From positions 221,954-285,953 of the forward strand of contig FWCC01000192.1 in NCBI GenBank assembly GCA_900169235.1: a stretch of 64,000 nt of DNA, read 5' to 3'. The notes beneath the pieces are model-generated. The model worked only from the letters and a program-made list of their open reading frames with translations, was not told the origin of the DNA and searched no databases. The translations under genes and the position numbers were made by a program. The DNA comes from Zarea fungicola (taxonomy: Eukaryota; Ascomycota; Sordariomycetes; Hypocreales; Cordycipitaceae). Shown here one piece after another: positions 10,623 to 21,550 of the stretch. The number at the start of each line of letters is the position of its first letter. The first letter of the stretch is position 1.

Positions 10623-11901
10623 ATGTGTTCCTCTTTTCCTGCCGCCGAGATGAGCTCCAAGTCCTTACTACGAGCGGATGAGGCCAGAAACTGTGCTTTT
10701 GATAAAGTTCTGCATGGAAACTCAAACAAAGGCCAAGCTGGCTTCCGGGCCATGATAAACAAGGACAGAGCTGCTCATGCTGCCGCTGTGGATGAGTACT
10801 TTCAGCATTGGGATAACAAAGCAGCGGAGGACGAGACACTGGCTGTCCGACAGTCGCGGACAGAGGATTATGCTACTATTACAAGACAGTAAGCTCTGAT
10901 AAAATTGTCAGTTAATCTAGCAAGTCTGATTGAGGCCAAAGGTACTACAATCTAGCGACCGACATTTACGAATATGCTTGGGGCGGATCCTTTCACTTTT
11001 GTCGATTTGCGCTCGGGGAACCATTCCGCCACGCCATAGCCCGACATGAGCATTATCTCGCCTGCCAGATTGGAATCCAGCGAGGCATGAAAGTTCTTGA
11101 CATGGGCTGCGGCGTTGGCGGACCCGCGCGAGAAATTTCTTGCTTTACTGGCTGCCACGTCACTGGAATCAATCTCAACCAGTACCAAGTTGACCGGGCT
11201 ACCATGTATGCCAAGAAACATGACATGGCAGAGAACTTGGATTTTGTGCACGGTGACTTCATGGTAAGGATCGAGTACCTGAAATTTGATAGACTTGCCA
11301 CTGACTGCATGCTGTGCAGACCCTCCCGTTCCCCGACAACTCCTTCGATGCAGTATATTCGATTGAATCCACTTGCCACGCCCCATCCCTCGAAAAAGTC
11401 TACAGCGAGGTTCTTCGTGTCCTGAAGCCCGGTGGTGTGTTTGGTGTCTACGAGTGGCTCATGACCGAGGACTATGACAACGATAACCTGGAGCACCGCA
11501 AGCTCCGGCTTGACATAGAGCAGGGCGACGGTATCGCCCAACTCTTTAAAATCTCTGATGGCGTCAAGGCCATGAAGTCGGCTGGCTTTGAGTTGACAGT
11601 CAGCCGAGACCTGGCTGAGGACGTCAGCGCGACGTCTCCCCCTTGGTACTGGCCAATTGGAAGCGACCTGCGCTACGCGCAGAGCTTGTTAGATGCCATG
11701 ACTGTTTTGCGCATGAACCGCTGGGGTCGTGTCGTGGCGCATTCCATCTTTGGCCTGCTCGAGACCATCTGCATTGTGCCGCCAGGAACGAAAAAGACGG
11801 CGGATAGTCTGGGCAAAGCTGCAGATGCGCTGGTCAAGGGTGGCAAGGAGAAGCTCTTTACACCAATGTACCTAATGGTTGGTTGCAAGCCCGCTGCGTA
11901 G
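10623..11901 (+). CDS. erg6-like: Sterol 24-C-methyltransferase (Erg6-like)
   Basis: Three exons: 10623-10888, 10942-11263 and 11320-11901, together about 389 residues. Motifs are [27 protein letters not shown] (restored by the first splice), the SAM-binding loop [14 protein letters not shown] at about 140-153, and [20 protein letters not shown]. The C-terminal sterol methyltransferase domain ends [13 protein letters not shown]. Erg6 methylates zymosterol at C-24 in the endoplasmic reticulum or on lipid droplets, on the way to ergosterol. Several usually conserved positions look altered (GINLNQYQ in the substrate region, SPPWYWP). It may therefore be the second Erg6 copy found in many filamentous fungi rather than the main one. 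An alternative ATG lies at 10650. Family assignment is firm, paralogue status is inference. Confidence 0.9.
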
Positions 11902-12834
11902 ACAGTAGAAGACTGTAACTTTTGGGCTATAGCTAGTAATCTTAGGTGTTGGGGGAGTGTAAGACATTACTGCTGGAGAGTACAAAGAGTGGGATATATG
12001 TATCTTAATGCAAAAAATTCCAACACTGAGCCACCCTGTGATTGCTTCCACAACAGTGCCAAGCTCGCTCCTCGGCGATTTATACTTCTATATAGCCTCG
12101 TACGCTACTGTCAAAGCCTTTTAATATTTAGCCCCATAGAATTCTTCTTTCTACACGGAAATTGTAAAAGACTCGTCATACATAAAGTCAAGTATCAATA
12201 ACCGGTATGACCAAACGAAGTAAAAAATGATGGTGGATGAAGCCTGGGTCAAATTTCTGGATTGCCGCTCGGCCTTGTTACTCTCTGGTCCTGGGGCTGG
12301 GGGAGGCGTATTCGTGCCCGTGAAAATGGAGCAGGCATACACGGTATAGATTTTCCCTACATTTTTAAAGCATTTATTTACTGGCCTGAAATGTAATTGC
12401 GAATAAAGATCAGACAGTCTCATTATAATTGAAATGGCCGCTCTTTTTTACGGTTTGCTCCCTCGAATGCGCATTACCCAATCTAGTACCTGAGAACGCC
12501 ACAGTGGGTGTCTGCGATCCACTGATCCATCCCTTGAAATCAACACAATAGTGGGTTTCTAGTGACGTAACCAGTGCACAGGTACTCTGCACTAGTTGAC
12601 TACCAAAACTACTTTTAGTTACGGCTTGATGCCTGGAAAGGCTTCACAAGCCGCGGAGGGAGAAACCATCCAGATGCGGCTAGCCTGACATACCAACAGG
12701 TAGCAAAATGAAGCCAAAAGCCTCACCATTGCCCAGCTCTCCGTGGCACGCAGAGCTTGTCTGCTTCCCTGCCAGAAGCCAAATATACGGAGACGACGTC
12801 TACTCCAGGGCGCTCTACCATCTCCGCCGCAGCA
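11902..12834. other. Intergenic, no gene recognised
   Basis: 3' flank of the Erg6-like gene and leader of the phospholipase gene. An upstream ATG at 12708, out of frame with the phospholipase start, could form a short upstream ORF. Nothing else is supported. Confidence 0.5.
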
Positions 12835-15207
12835 ATGAAGAGCCACAAGGGCAGGATGCTCGGCCAATTGGCATCTAGGGGCCTCCGGCCGTCGCTTGCC
12901 AGAGCGGGCTTCTCACCTCTACTTCACAAGCCCTCCAACAAGAACCTTTTTACCAAGCCCAAGAGGCAGCGGCGCCGCGTTCCCATTACCACAACGCTGG
13001 TCGCCGGTGGATTCTTGGTCTGGATGCTTTATCCCACAGACGACTTCAACCGGCTGTCTGACCGCCGCTGGCAGACTAACTACTTGGCCAAACCGTCCGT
13101 CATCAACAAAGCTAACACAGCTGGAGCCACAGACGCGCCAAAAGCCAGTGGTGAGCAGAGTCCCGTGATTGAAACAGCCTGGAGTCAATTTACAAAGGGT
13201 CTCGAAGAGCGCTCAGCAGCCGCCGACAAGGAGTGGGCCGCTTTTTCCGACAAGCTTGTTGGGTTTATCCTGCCCGAGTGGTCTAGGCAGATCCCCGGCT
13301 TCATCCGAAAGCTTCAGCATGAGCTGTCCGACTCCCCGGGATCACTTGCCGAGGAGCTTTGGGCAGAGGCTCACGATGCATCGGTGAACCCCGAGATTCG
13401 ATACACTGCTGAGGTCCGCGTCTCCGATGCACTCTGCCCTGACGAAAAGGAGTTTCTGTCCCGCCGCAAAATAAAAACGAGGGCCGCTCTCGCCAAGTAT
13501 CTGGACATGGATGAAAGGGATATCCACCCGGATGATATTCCTATCATTGCCATGTGCGGCTCCGGCGGTGGTTTACGTGCACTTGTTGCAGGTACCGGCT
13601 CGTTGCTCGCGGCTGCTGAGGATGGACTATTTGACTGTGCCACGTATACCGCCGGTGTCAGTGGTTCTTGCTGGCTTCAGCTTCTCTATCTGACGTCCTT
13701 CAACAAAGGAAGCATTCCAATGCTCTTGGAGCATCTCAAGGCGCGCACCTCCACTCATATAGCCTACCCACCAGTTGCCCTGCAATCATTTACCTCTCTC
13801 CCCACCAGTAGGCCCCTTCTAAGCGGCGTTGTTGAGAAGATTCGGGGCGACAAGGACGCCGATTTTGGTCTTGTTGATATATACGGCCTGCTTTTGGGGG
13901 CGCGATTCCTTGTTCCGAAGGGTGAACTTGGCGTCAACGACCGGGACTTTAAAATATCTAACCAGAGAGAGATCTTAAAGGATGGCGACCGGCCCCTACC
14001 CATATACACGGCTGTTCGGCATGAAATTCCAGGTTTAGAGGAAGGGAAGGACAAGACCAAGTCTTCCAAGAGCGCAAAAGAGACGGAGAAGGAACTCCAG
14101 AAAGTAAAAGAAGAGTCCTGGTTCCAATGGTTTGAAATTACACCGTACGAAGTGTTTTGCGAGGAAATTGGCGCCGGTATCCCAACCTGGGCCCTCGGCC
14201 GACGATTCAAAGATGGCAAGGACGTGGCCCTGGAACATGGGTTTCATCTACCTGAGATCCGCACACCGTTAATGATGGGCATCTTTGGAAGTGCATTTTG
14301 TGCCACGCTCAGCCACTACTACAAGGAGGTCCAACCCGTCGTTAAGACGCTGACGGGCTTTGGCACCATTGACCAGATGATCTCGGAAAAGGACGATGCA
14401 CTGGCCAAGGTTCACCCTATCGACCCTGCCATAATTCCCAACTACGCATACCAGATGTACGGCAAGCTGGCCCAGACGGCGACACCAAGCATATACGAGA
14501 ACGAGCACATTCAGCTCATGGACGCAGGAATGTCTAATAACCTACCCATCTACCCTCTCCTCCGCCCCGGCCGCGATGTCGACATCCTCATCGCATTTGA
14601 TGCCTCTGCAGATATCAAGACAGACAACTGGTTGGCTGTTGCCGACGGCTATGCACGTCAAAGGGGTATCAAAGGCTGGCCAGTTGGTGTCGGTTGGCCC
14701 AAGGATGAGAAGGAGGCCGTCGGCGAGATGAAGGCGGCTGAAGCCCACTCTGCTGCGCAGGCGGATGCCAAAGTCGAGCAGGCAAAGAAGGACCAAAAGC
14801 AGCAGGAGCAAAAGGAGAGAAAGAGCAGCGAATTGGGCTACTGCACTGTCTGGATCGGTACCACCGAGGAGCGGAGCACCCATGAGGATGCACCGCCCAC
14901 ACAGCCCGTTGCCAACGAGGAGCACTGGCGTCTATCAGACCCCAAAGCAGGCCTTGCTGTTGTGTATGTGCCGTTCATGGCCAACAAGAAAGTTCCTGGC
15001 ATCTCCCCTGGTGAGAGTGACTTTATGAGCACATGGAACTTCATCTATTCACCTGAGAATATCGACGATGTTGTCCGGCTCGCGCGAGCAAATTACGACG
15101 AGGGCAAGGCGCAGATCCGGAATACAGTACGGGCTGTGTACGAGCGCAAGAAGCAGCTACGTTTGAGCAACGAGAAAGAAGCGAGGGAGCAGAGTATGCG
15201 TACTTAA
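12835..15207 (+). CDS. Patatin/cPLA2-type phospholipase (PLA2 catalytic domain, probably mitochondrial)
   Basis: One long exon, 790 residues from the first in-frame ATG at 12835. The frame is open upstream but has no ATG there. The N-terminus is Arg/Lys/Ser-rich with few acids (SRGLRPSLARAGFSPLLHK), then KRQRRR and a short hydrophobic helix (TTTLVAGGFLVWMLY), which suggests import into mitochondria with an inner-membrane anchor. The catalytic domain shows the oxyanion loop GSGGGLRAL, the nucleophile GVSGSCW and the dyad Asp in MDAGMSNNLPIYPLL. These are the cPLA2/lysophospholipase B signatures. A charged Lys/Gln/Glu coiled-coil-like stretch lies near residue 660. It should cleave acyl chains from glycerophospholipids. 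Location is inferred only from the N-terminus. Confidence 0.88.
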   Translation: MKSHKGRMLGQLASRGLRPSLARAGFSPLLHKPSNKNLFTKPKRQRRRVPITTTLVAGGFLVWMLYPTDDFNRLSDRRWQTNYLAKPSVINKANTAGATDAPKASGEQSPVIETAWSQFTKGLEERSAAADKEWAAFSDKLVGFILPEWSRQIPGFIRKLQHELSDSPGSLAEELWAEAHDASVNPEIRYTAEVRVSDALCPDEKEFLSRRKIKTRAALAKYLDMDERDIHPDDIPIIAMCGSGGGLRALVAGTGSLLAAAEDGLFDCATYTAGVSGSCWLQLLYLTSFNKGSIPMLLEHLKARTSTHIAYPPVALQSFTSLPTSRPLLSGVVEKIRGDKDADFGLVDIYGLLLGARFLVPKGELGVNDRDFKISNQREILKDGDRPLPIYTAVRHEIPGLEEGKDKTKSSKSAKETEKELQKVKEESWFQWFEITPYEVFCEEIGAGIPTWALGRRFKDGKDVALEHGFHLPEIRTPLMMGIFGSAFCATLSHYYKEVQPVVKTLTGFGTIDQMISEKDDALAKVHPIDPAIIPNYAYQMYGKLAQTATPSIYENEHIQLMDAGMSNNLPIYPLLRPGRDVDILIAFDASADIKTDNWLAVADGYARQRGIKGWPVGVGWPKDEKEAVGEMKAAEAHSAAQADAKVEQAKKDQKQQEQKERKSSELGYCTVWIGTTEERSTHEDAPPTQPVANEEHWRLSDPKAGLAVVYVPFMANKKVPGISPGESDFMSTWNFIYSPENIDDVVRLARANYDEGKAQIRNTVRAVYERKKQLRLSNEKEAREQSMRT

Positions 15208-15586
15208 AAAGCCAACCCTCATAGTTCTCCTTGTTAAAAAGTATCAGCCGAAAGGCTAGCAAATATTGCAGAAGCAAAAGGGAAGAACACCTTTGGAGTG
15301 ATCTGGTATTCACTATGTCCTTATTCCTTTCATTAGTTCAGGTTCCAAGAGGAAATTTGTGTTTATTTTACAGATGTAGATTTTGGGTTTTCAAAAAAAA
15401 AAGTTGTACAAGAGGGCTTCTGCTTTTGCCCAAGAAGTGCCTCCACAAATATTTGTGTTGGCTCCGTGTTTAAATTCTATGCCTTTTATTCACCCACCCA
15501 CCATCCATGTTCATACAAGATACAGTGTTCTTTTCATCTCCCCAATGCAAACCCGAATGCCGCTTCCTATGATATCTGACTCGCGC
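15208..15586. other. Convergent 3' flank, no gene recognised
   Basis: Spacer between the phospholipase and the convergent mL44 gene. Nothing beyond expected 3' UTRs. Confidence 0.6.
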
Positions 15587-16756
15587 TTAGATAATTTCGC
15601 CGATATCAATGTGCGGTGCCTTCCAGGATTTGGCATCTGGTTGTGTCATGTCGCTTGGGACGCGAACCTTGTTGCCGGGGCTGTACAAATACCACGCCTT
15701 CAGAGCGTTCATGGACGCCACGCGGCGAGCAACATCCAGGCTAGCTCCAGCACCCTCACCGAGCTTCTCGTCGCCACTGTAGATGCCGACGATGAAGACG
15801 GGCGTGCGGGAGCGGCGACCCGTCTCGCTCTCTAGACGTGCGCGGGGGGGCTGGAAGCCCTCGCGAGCGCAGAGCATAGCCAGCTCGCGCGTGGGCAGTT
15901 GGAACTGGAACATGCTGCTGAGGTTGACGTCGCGGGACAGCACGTGTGACTTGACAAAAGTCTTGGTGGCGTCCGCACCCGAGTGCGCATAGACGGCGCC
16001 GACGACGGCCTCCACGAAGGAGGAGAAGGCCTCGCTCTGCATGCTGGCCACACCCTCGTCGCTGGGGCTGGGCGCCTCATAGGCATCACCAAATGTGTCG
16101 TCGAGGACCACGCGGCTGCTCATGCCGCGGCGGTAGTGGTTGCCGCGCTCGGCTTCGGCGCGCACATAGGCCCAGCGCGAGTTGGGCGCTACCACGGGGT
16201 TGGGCCGCCACTGCAGCAGGCCTGGATCGACTTCCTCGCCAGGAGCTGCGGCGGCATCGACACCCCAGCGACGCGCAACGCGCTCGAGGGACTCTCGGCC
16301 AGAAAACGCCCGCAGGGCCTCGTAGAGGATCGCAATTGGTAGGCGCGGCCACTTGCACACGAGATACTCCAGGGCGTGGTAGTTGAGGATGGTACTGCCG
16401 AGCTGGGCAAGGCTGGCATTGTTGAAGCTATGATTTCCGTCGGCCGAGGGTGTGATGAGGGCGCGGGCTATCGTTTGTAGAGGGATCGACTTTGGCAGCG
16501 CCAGACGGGCGTGCAGCGCGGCGAGCTTGGGAGAACTGAGAGAGCGAGCAGGGGGGGGTGACGGAAGAGGACTGTGCCGGGCAAATGTACCGTCGAGGGG
16601 CACAGCGTCTGTGGGATCCGATGCATGTGCTGTCGTCGTTGTCATCGATTGACAGCGGGAAGATATCGAGAAAGCTTGTCGTCTAGGAGCAGATGCAACT
16701 CCTTGCCGGGCAAGGCGCAGCTGGCCGCTCCATTGTGAAACCCTTAACCTCTTCAT
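15587..16756 (-). CDS. mrpl3: Mitochondrial large-subunit ribosomal protein mL44 (MRPL3, RNase III-like fold)
   Basis: One exon, 389 residues from the ATG at 16756. The first 40 residues are rich in Arg, Ser and Gln and nearly lack acids (MKRLRVSQWSGQLRLARQG), typical of a mitochondrial presequence. The middle holds a degenerate RNase III domain (LAQLGSTILNYHALEYL, then SFVEAVVGAVYAHSG). A double-stranded RNA-binding-like C-terminus follows (PVFIVGIYSGDEKLGEGAGASLDVARRVAS; given here only as a landmark between about residues 320 and 350). In mitoribosomes this protein pairs with mL57 and has lost nuclease activity. Assignment rests on the fold order and the typical ending of fungal homologues. 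Confidence 0.85.
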   Translation of the reverse strand: MKRLRVSQWSGQLRLARQGVASAPRRQAFSISSRCQSMTTTTAHASDPTDAVPLDGTFARHSPLPSPPPARSLSSPKLAALHARLALPKSIPLQTIARALITPSADGNHSFNNASLAQLGSTILNYHALEYLVCKWPRLPIAILYEALRAFSGRESLERVARRWGVDAAAAPGEEVDPGLLQWRPNPVVAPNSRWAYVRAEAERGNHYRRGMSSRVVLDDTFGDAYEAPSPSDEGVASMQSEAFSSFVEAVVGAVYAHSGADATKTFVKSHVLSRDVNLSSMFQFQLPTRELAMLCAREGFQPPRARLESETGRRSRTPVFIVGIYSGDEKLGEGAGASLDVARRVASMNALKAWYLYSPGNKVRVPSDMTQPDAKSWKAPHIDIGEII

Positions 16757-17129
16757 CTGCCCAAGCCAAGCCAAATATTAAAAAAAGTAAAGAATCGATG
16801 CCGAAGGGCGGCACTGTAATCCCCTAGAGTCAATAACTCCGACGAATTGAAAGGAATGAAGTAGATAGCGTCGTTGTCGAGTATATTATACAGTTGTCGC
16901 GAGAAAAAGTTCTGCTGAAGTCGTGTGAGCTCGTGGATTTGGGGGTTGAACTCTGGCACTACTAATTTGCGGACAGAGTGCCGGCGCCGGATTAACCCGG
17001 ACCCGCTACAGCCGTCCTTCGCGCCATGGGCAAGCACATTCACCCGTAGCAAACGACAAAGCCATCAACGGATCGCAATTGCGCAGCGAAAACCACTTTT
17101 GAAAACGGTCCATTGCAAATTGATTGAAA
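16757..17129. other. Divergent promoter between two mitochondrial-type genes
   Basis: A 373-nt space between the divergent starts of mL44 and the small membrane protein gene. Both products appear mitochondrial, so a shared promoter is plausible. No motif is clear enough to name. Confidence 0.45.
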
Positions 17130-17663
17130 ATGGTGAGTTACAGGTACAAACGATACGACTGGATCAACTAGGATGCTAAGACTATGATAGGGTGGCGGTG
17201 GAAAGATTCCGTAAGTTTGTCGCAAAGGCCCCGGATTGATCGAAACCGACGATGAGCTCGAAAACGCAAACACGCAGCTAAACATGGACAAACCGACACA
17301 GATATCCCAAGCACGTCTGGTCGCCGGCCGGTGGTTGGTATGCTCAGCCTGCCAACTGGAGAGGCAACACCATCATTGCCGGTGCCGTTATCTTTGGCAT
17401 TGTCGCCGTTACCTGGAAGTTTGGCGCAGACCGCGAGAACTGGGCACACAAACCCCAACCTGGCGAGTGGTACCCTAGCAGAAAGTATGTAAAAAAATTT
17501 ACAACTTCAGGAGATGATACTAGTGCTTCTGCGCGCTAGGCCGGTACTTGGACACTGGCCACGATGAATTGGATGCTAACTCGTGTAACACAGCTGGTCG
17601 AAGCAACTGATTCAGTGGGATAAGGAGGAGAAGTCTCAGTCTGAGCAGAACAAGACTCAATAA
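17130..17663 (+). CDS. Small single-TM mitochondrial-type protein with GGGGKIPYPKHVWSP start (possible complex I accessory subunit)
   Basis: Reconstructed by hand from four exons: 17130-17132 (only the ATG), 17191-17210, 17302-17484 and 17594-17663. Each intron is GT-AG, and the phases close to give 91 residues. The protein begins MGGGGKIPYPKHVWSP, then GGWYAQPANW, one transmembrane helix (TIIAGAVIFGIVAVTW) at about 31-46, and a charged tail with PSRNWSKQLIQWDKEEK. I recognise this as a protein conserved across ascomycetes. It resembles the small accessory subunits of respiratory complex I in size and topology, but I cannot name the subunit. It is divergent from mL44, which fits a mitochondrial role. 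The splicing model is strongly supported because all four pieces form the conserved N-terminus and tail. Confidence 0.82.
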
Positions 17664-18921
17664 TGGCATAAAACTACTGTAAGATGGGTGGAGTTGGAGC
17701 AGATCAACTTGTACATACACGAAGATGGTAGGGAAATCATAAAGTCATACCTTTTTTTTCTTTCAGATAAATTACAGCACCGCACTGAGTGGAGATCATG
17801 TGCTAGCTTTGCATTGATTCACAGGTAGAGGCTGCATGCTGGCCCAGCGGGTAATGTGCCGTGTGCGATGCGGAGTTTCTGGGCACGGCTTGAAGCAAAT
17901 GCGGCAGACTGTTAGTTGTTATTGTTCTACACATGTCTTTTGGATATGTGTCATAGCCGTAATAGGCTGATTGGGTTGCTGTTGCATTAATAAAAATAAC
18001 ATTGTGTGGCAGTCCTCTATTTATGCCAAGGAATTGCTGGTTGCTTCCCGCCCGCAACAACTTCATCTTCATTAATACATGGATCTTGGTTGATACATGG
18101 TAAGCCAGTCCTCAATGAAGATAACAGCCTTTAAATACCAACAGTATCTAGTTATACTTCAATCTATATTTGGGGAATCACTGTTGGCATATCTGTCTTG
18201 CCCAAGCCATCCACCCGTGGTACCGCAATCCTCCTTGATTCTGGCGACTTCCACTTGAAAGTGATACATGGCGCACCGGCTAAGTTTGACCCTGTTCAAA
18301 AGTCTTTTCCCCCACCCCGCAACAAAAGCACCACCAGGCGCCCGTGCTTAGGTATACCAAACAGGCCGTATCAGTAGTACCTTATTAACATATTGTACCC
18401 AACTGACACAACATCTACCCAGCTGCGCCTGTTCCTTTGTTCATTTGCCTATAGCCCATCTCTCTTGTCAAACGTTCTCTTCATCATTGCTCTCGCTCAT
18501 TTTCCATCATACCCATTTCCTTTCCTTTGCAGTTTTCCTTTCGTTAACCGCCAGGGCACACCGCTCAGCACTACCTGTACCTGAATCACAATTTAGGGTC
18601 CGACGGTCGTCACCACCAACGGCCGATAACTACGAAGCCAAATCAACCTTGGCACAGTCCACCCGATAAGAACACACGCCGGCTGCGAAGCACTCCCATG
18701 CTGATCTAGTCTTTTGCATACTCTTTGTAAAGTTCAGCGACCCAAGGCGAGTTTATTTTCGCTGGAAGCACCGCACTGCCTCGCTGCGCTATTCATCGCA
18801 CTCACTACCCGGATTGCCACCACCACCATTCAGTCTGGCTTCACGCGCGTTCCGCCTCGCGGGTCTCGCTGTTGGCCTGGGATTGAGCGCCTTGGGTGCT
18901 TACCAGCGTAGGCAAGGTCAT
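17664..18921. other. Intergenic with pyrimidine-rich leader
   Basis: About 1.25 kb without a recognisable gene. The part from about 18420 to 18560 is C/T-rich, as is usual upstream of fungal transcription starts, and serves the RING gene. Confidence 0.6.
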
Positions 18922-20684
18922 ATGGCTTCCGAGACATCTGAAGGCGAGCATCTCGATGCGACGGAGCGCGCTGTTGTGTTCTGTCATGCTTGCTCCTACG
19001 AATGGTATCGAGATGAGCATGGGCTAGAGTGCCCATCTTGTCAGAGTGATATTACAGAGCTGGTGAGTATTCTGCAGCCCCCTTTGCTTCTATCCTTTAT
19101 AATAGTAGGCTCCGTATTTCTAATCAAGCCTCTTCGAACAGGTGAGCCCGGACCACGACCCAAGACATTCCGGCGATGAAGGCCACGAGCCATCACCCAG
19201 TGACAGATTCGATATGAATGAAGATTCGGATCCCGAAGAGGCTGATATAGAGGAGCATCTGGATCCAAATGGATTTAGCCATAGCCGCAGTACACGAGTA
19301 GGAGAAGGCGCTCATCACCACGATCCCAGCACCAGGGTTTCAGTGGAGAGATTTCTGGACGTGGTATCAACCATTGGGGGGCCATTCCGAGCCGATGGGC
19401 GTCTACTCAGAACGATACAAGAGGCAGCTCAAGGTGGCCATGGACACATACACGAGACAATGTGGTCAAACGGCACATCATCGGGGTCAGTGACTTTCTT
19501 TACCACCCGGCCGATGCCGGAAGTAACAGATCTACCACCAGGGGACTTCCAACCATTTCAAACGTAAGTCTCTGCTACCTGTTTCAAGTATATACAACTT
19601 TTCGTGCATTTTCTGACAACGGAACAGCTTGTTTGCCCATGCCCTGAGCGGTTTCGGTACCGCACCTGAGGGCGGGCCGGCTCTTGGGCAAGCAACTGGT
19701 TTCCAGGGACTGGCCGGGGGGCTGGGCAGCTTGGGTGACCTTTTCAATTTCTTCAACGGTGTTCACGGCGACGGCGTATATACGCAAGAGGCCCTGGACC
19801 GGATTATAACGTCACTTATGGACGCGAACCCGCAATCAAACGCCGCGCCACCAGCAACGGAGGAAGGATTGGCGAATTTGCCACGAAAGACCATCGATGA
19901 GGACTTGCAAAGCGAAGATGGCAACACAGACTGCTCAATCTGTATCGATGCGATGAAAGTGGGCGAGGTGGCGGTTGCTCTGCCATGCAAGCATACATTC
20001 CATGAAGAGTGTGTTGTACTCTGGCTAAAGGAGCATAACACATGCCCCGTCTGCAGGGCTCCAATGGAACAATCGTCGCAAAACAACGCCAGTCCCCAGA
20101 CGCAAGTACCAACACCCCAACCACAGGCCCAACCCCAAAATCAACATCAGAATCAGCAACAAGCTCGCCAAGGTCATTTGCATACACCCACAGGGGACTT
20201 GGATTTGGAGTGGGAAGTCGAATTCAGTGCAACCAGTACACCTAACCTGGGAGTACCGGGTGCAACTGTTCCCTCAGCCCCGTCAACGTCATCGGCAAGA
20301 AGCGCGTCACCAACACAGGATGGGAACAGCATGCCAGGGACACAATCATCTGGATCGTCGCGGCCCCCAAACCAAAGCCAGACGCGAATAAATGAGGCAA
20401 TGCGCTACATCTCATCACAGCATGAAGAGCGGGATAGATCCCGAACTGGTTCGCCTGCGTTTCTGTACGATACATCGCGTTTGCAGCGACGAAGCTCGCA
20501 CTCACCAACAAGTCCTAGAGTGGCTGCTGGAGACAGCGAAAGAAGCATGCGAGAGCGAAGCCCATCACAGAGCAGCCGACGTACAGACTCGAACGCGGAG
20601 GATGATCGGCAGAATAACAACGTGAGAGGTGCGATGGGATGGCTTCGCAATCGATTCGTTGATAGAGGCAACCGCCCTGGTTAG
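18922..20684 (+). CDS. RING-H2 E3 ubiquitin ligase (RNF126/RNF115 type with N-terminal zinc ribbon)
   Basis: Three exons: 18922-19062, 19142-19563 and 19628-20684, giving 539 residues. An N-terminal zinc ribbon is visible as CHACSYEWYRDEHGLECPSC (residues about 21-40). An acidic linker and a Gly/Phe-rich middle follow. A canonical C3H2C3 RING-H2 at about 290-333 has CSIC, CKHTFHEEC and CPVC, including the Trp (LWLKEH) that contacts E2 enzymes. The last 200 residues are Gln/Pro/Ser-rich and disordered with SP sites. This layout matches the RNF126/BCA2 group, which ubiquitinates mislocalised or misfolded proteins. Yeast San1 has a similar disordered design. The frame upstream of 18922 is open but lacks an ATG. 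Confidence 0.88.
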
Positions 20685-21383
20685 AACCAGGGAGTGAAGG
20701 ATATTATAAGTTGCGTGGGAGAAATGGTATCGTGGTGGAAAAGCTTCCAAATGTCGAATGGCAACAGGTATGCTTACTTTTGATTTCACTGCCAAAAAGA
20801 ATTCTAGCCATCTTAATGTGCATGGAAGGGAGAGTCTCAGTGTGTTGTAGGATACAGTGCTGCTTACGTCGAAGGCTGCGGGAAATGCTTTTGTTTTTTA
20901 TTCTTATTTCGGCGAAAGAGCAATATACCAGCTCCAAGAATGACCTTTTGGTTTTGGGAGTGAGACACGGTCTCCTTGGAACCAAAGCTGCAGCTGAGAC
21001 GAGCTCTTTGTATTACGAGCATGTTATTGGGTGACATTCGCTGGGGGACAACGTAACAAATGCGGACGATTTTTGCATTGCATTGTAATAGATATCAGCA
21101 CAAGATTTGGTACTGGCTGATAGACTAAATAGTGATAGTACGTCTATGGAGGCATTTATGCGCAATTGCATGCTGGCTGGTGCTGTGCATGTCACGAATA
21201 AGAGCCCCGACCTTGGGTTAGGCGAAGGGGCATCAAAATGCAAAATGCAGGGGGAAAAAAAAAGAATAAGATGGAGGTAACACTAAAGGAAAGTAGGCAC
21301 GGCTGCAGGGAAAATTAGAGACGTCATGCCAGTGGCTGTTAATAAGCCCAGAGTTGTACTGGGACTGGGGAGTTGTAAAGATG

Positions 21384-21550
21384 CTCAATTTCGCCACACC
21401 AATTCCAGGAAAGGACCTGGCATTAACGCCATAGCGAGCCTCAATGTAGAGGATACTTACTTCTTAAAACTGTAGTGCGAGTAGCAAACCGGTCACTCGT
21501 TGAAGGAGTTGCGGTTCTGTAGGGTATTCGTGGAGAAGGACATTGGTGGT
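21384..21550 (+). repeat. Dispersed repeat copy B
   Basis: Second copy of the repeat at 7855-8020, same orientation, best conserved at 21422-21485. Where the copies differ, copy A more often has A or T, in line with age or RIP-like decay. No TIR or target duplication seen. Confidence 0.6.

Noticed and set aside
12708..12834. Upstream ATG as true start of the phospholipase gene
   Set aside because: It is in a different frame from the PLA2 domain. At most a short upstream ORF.
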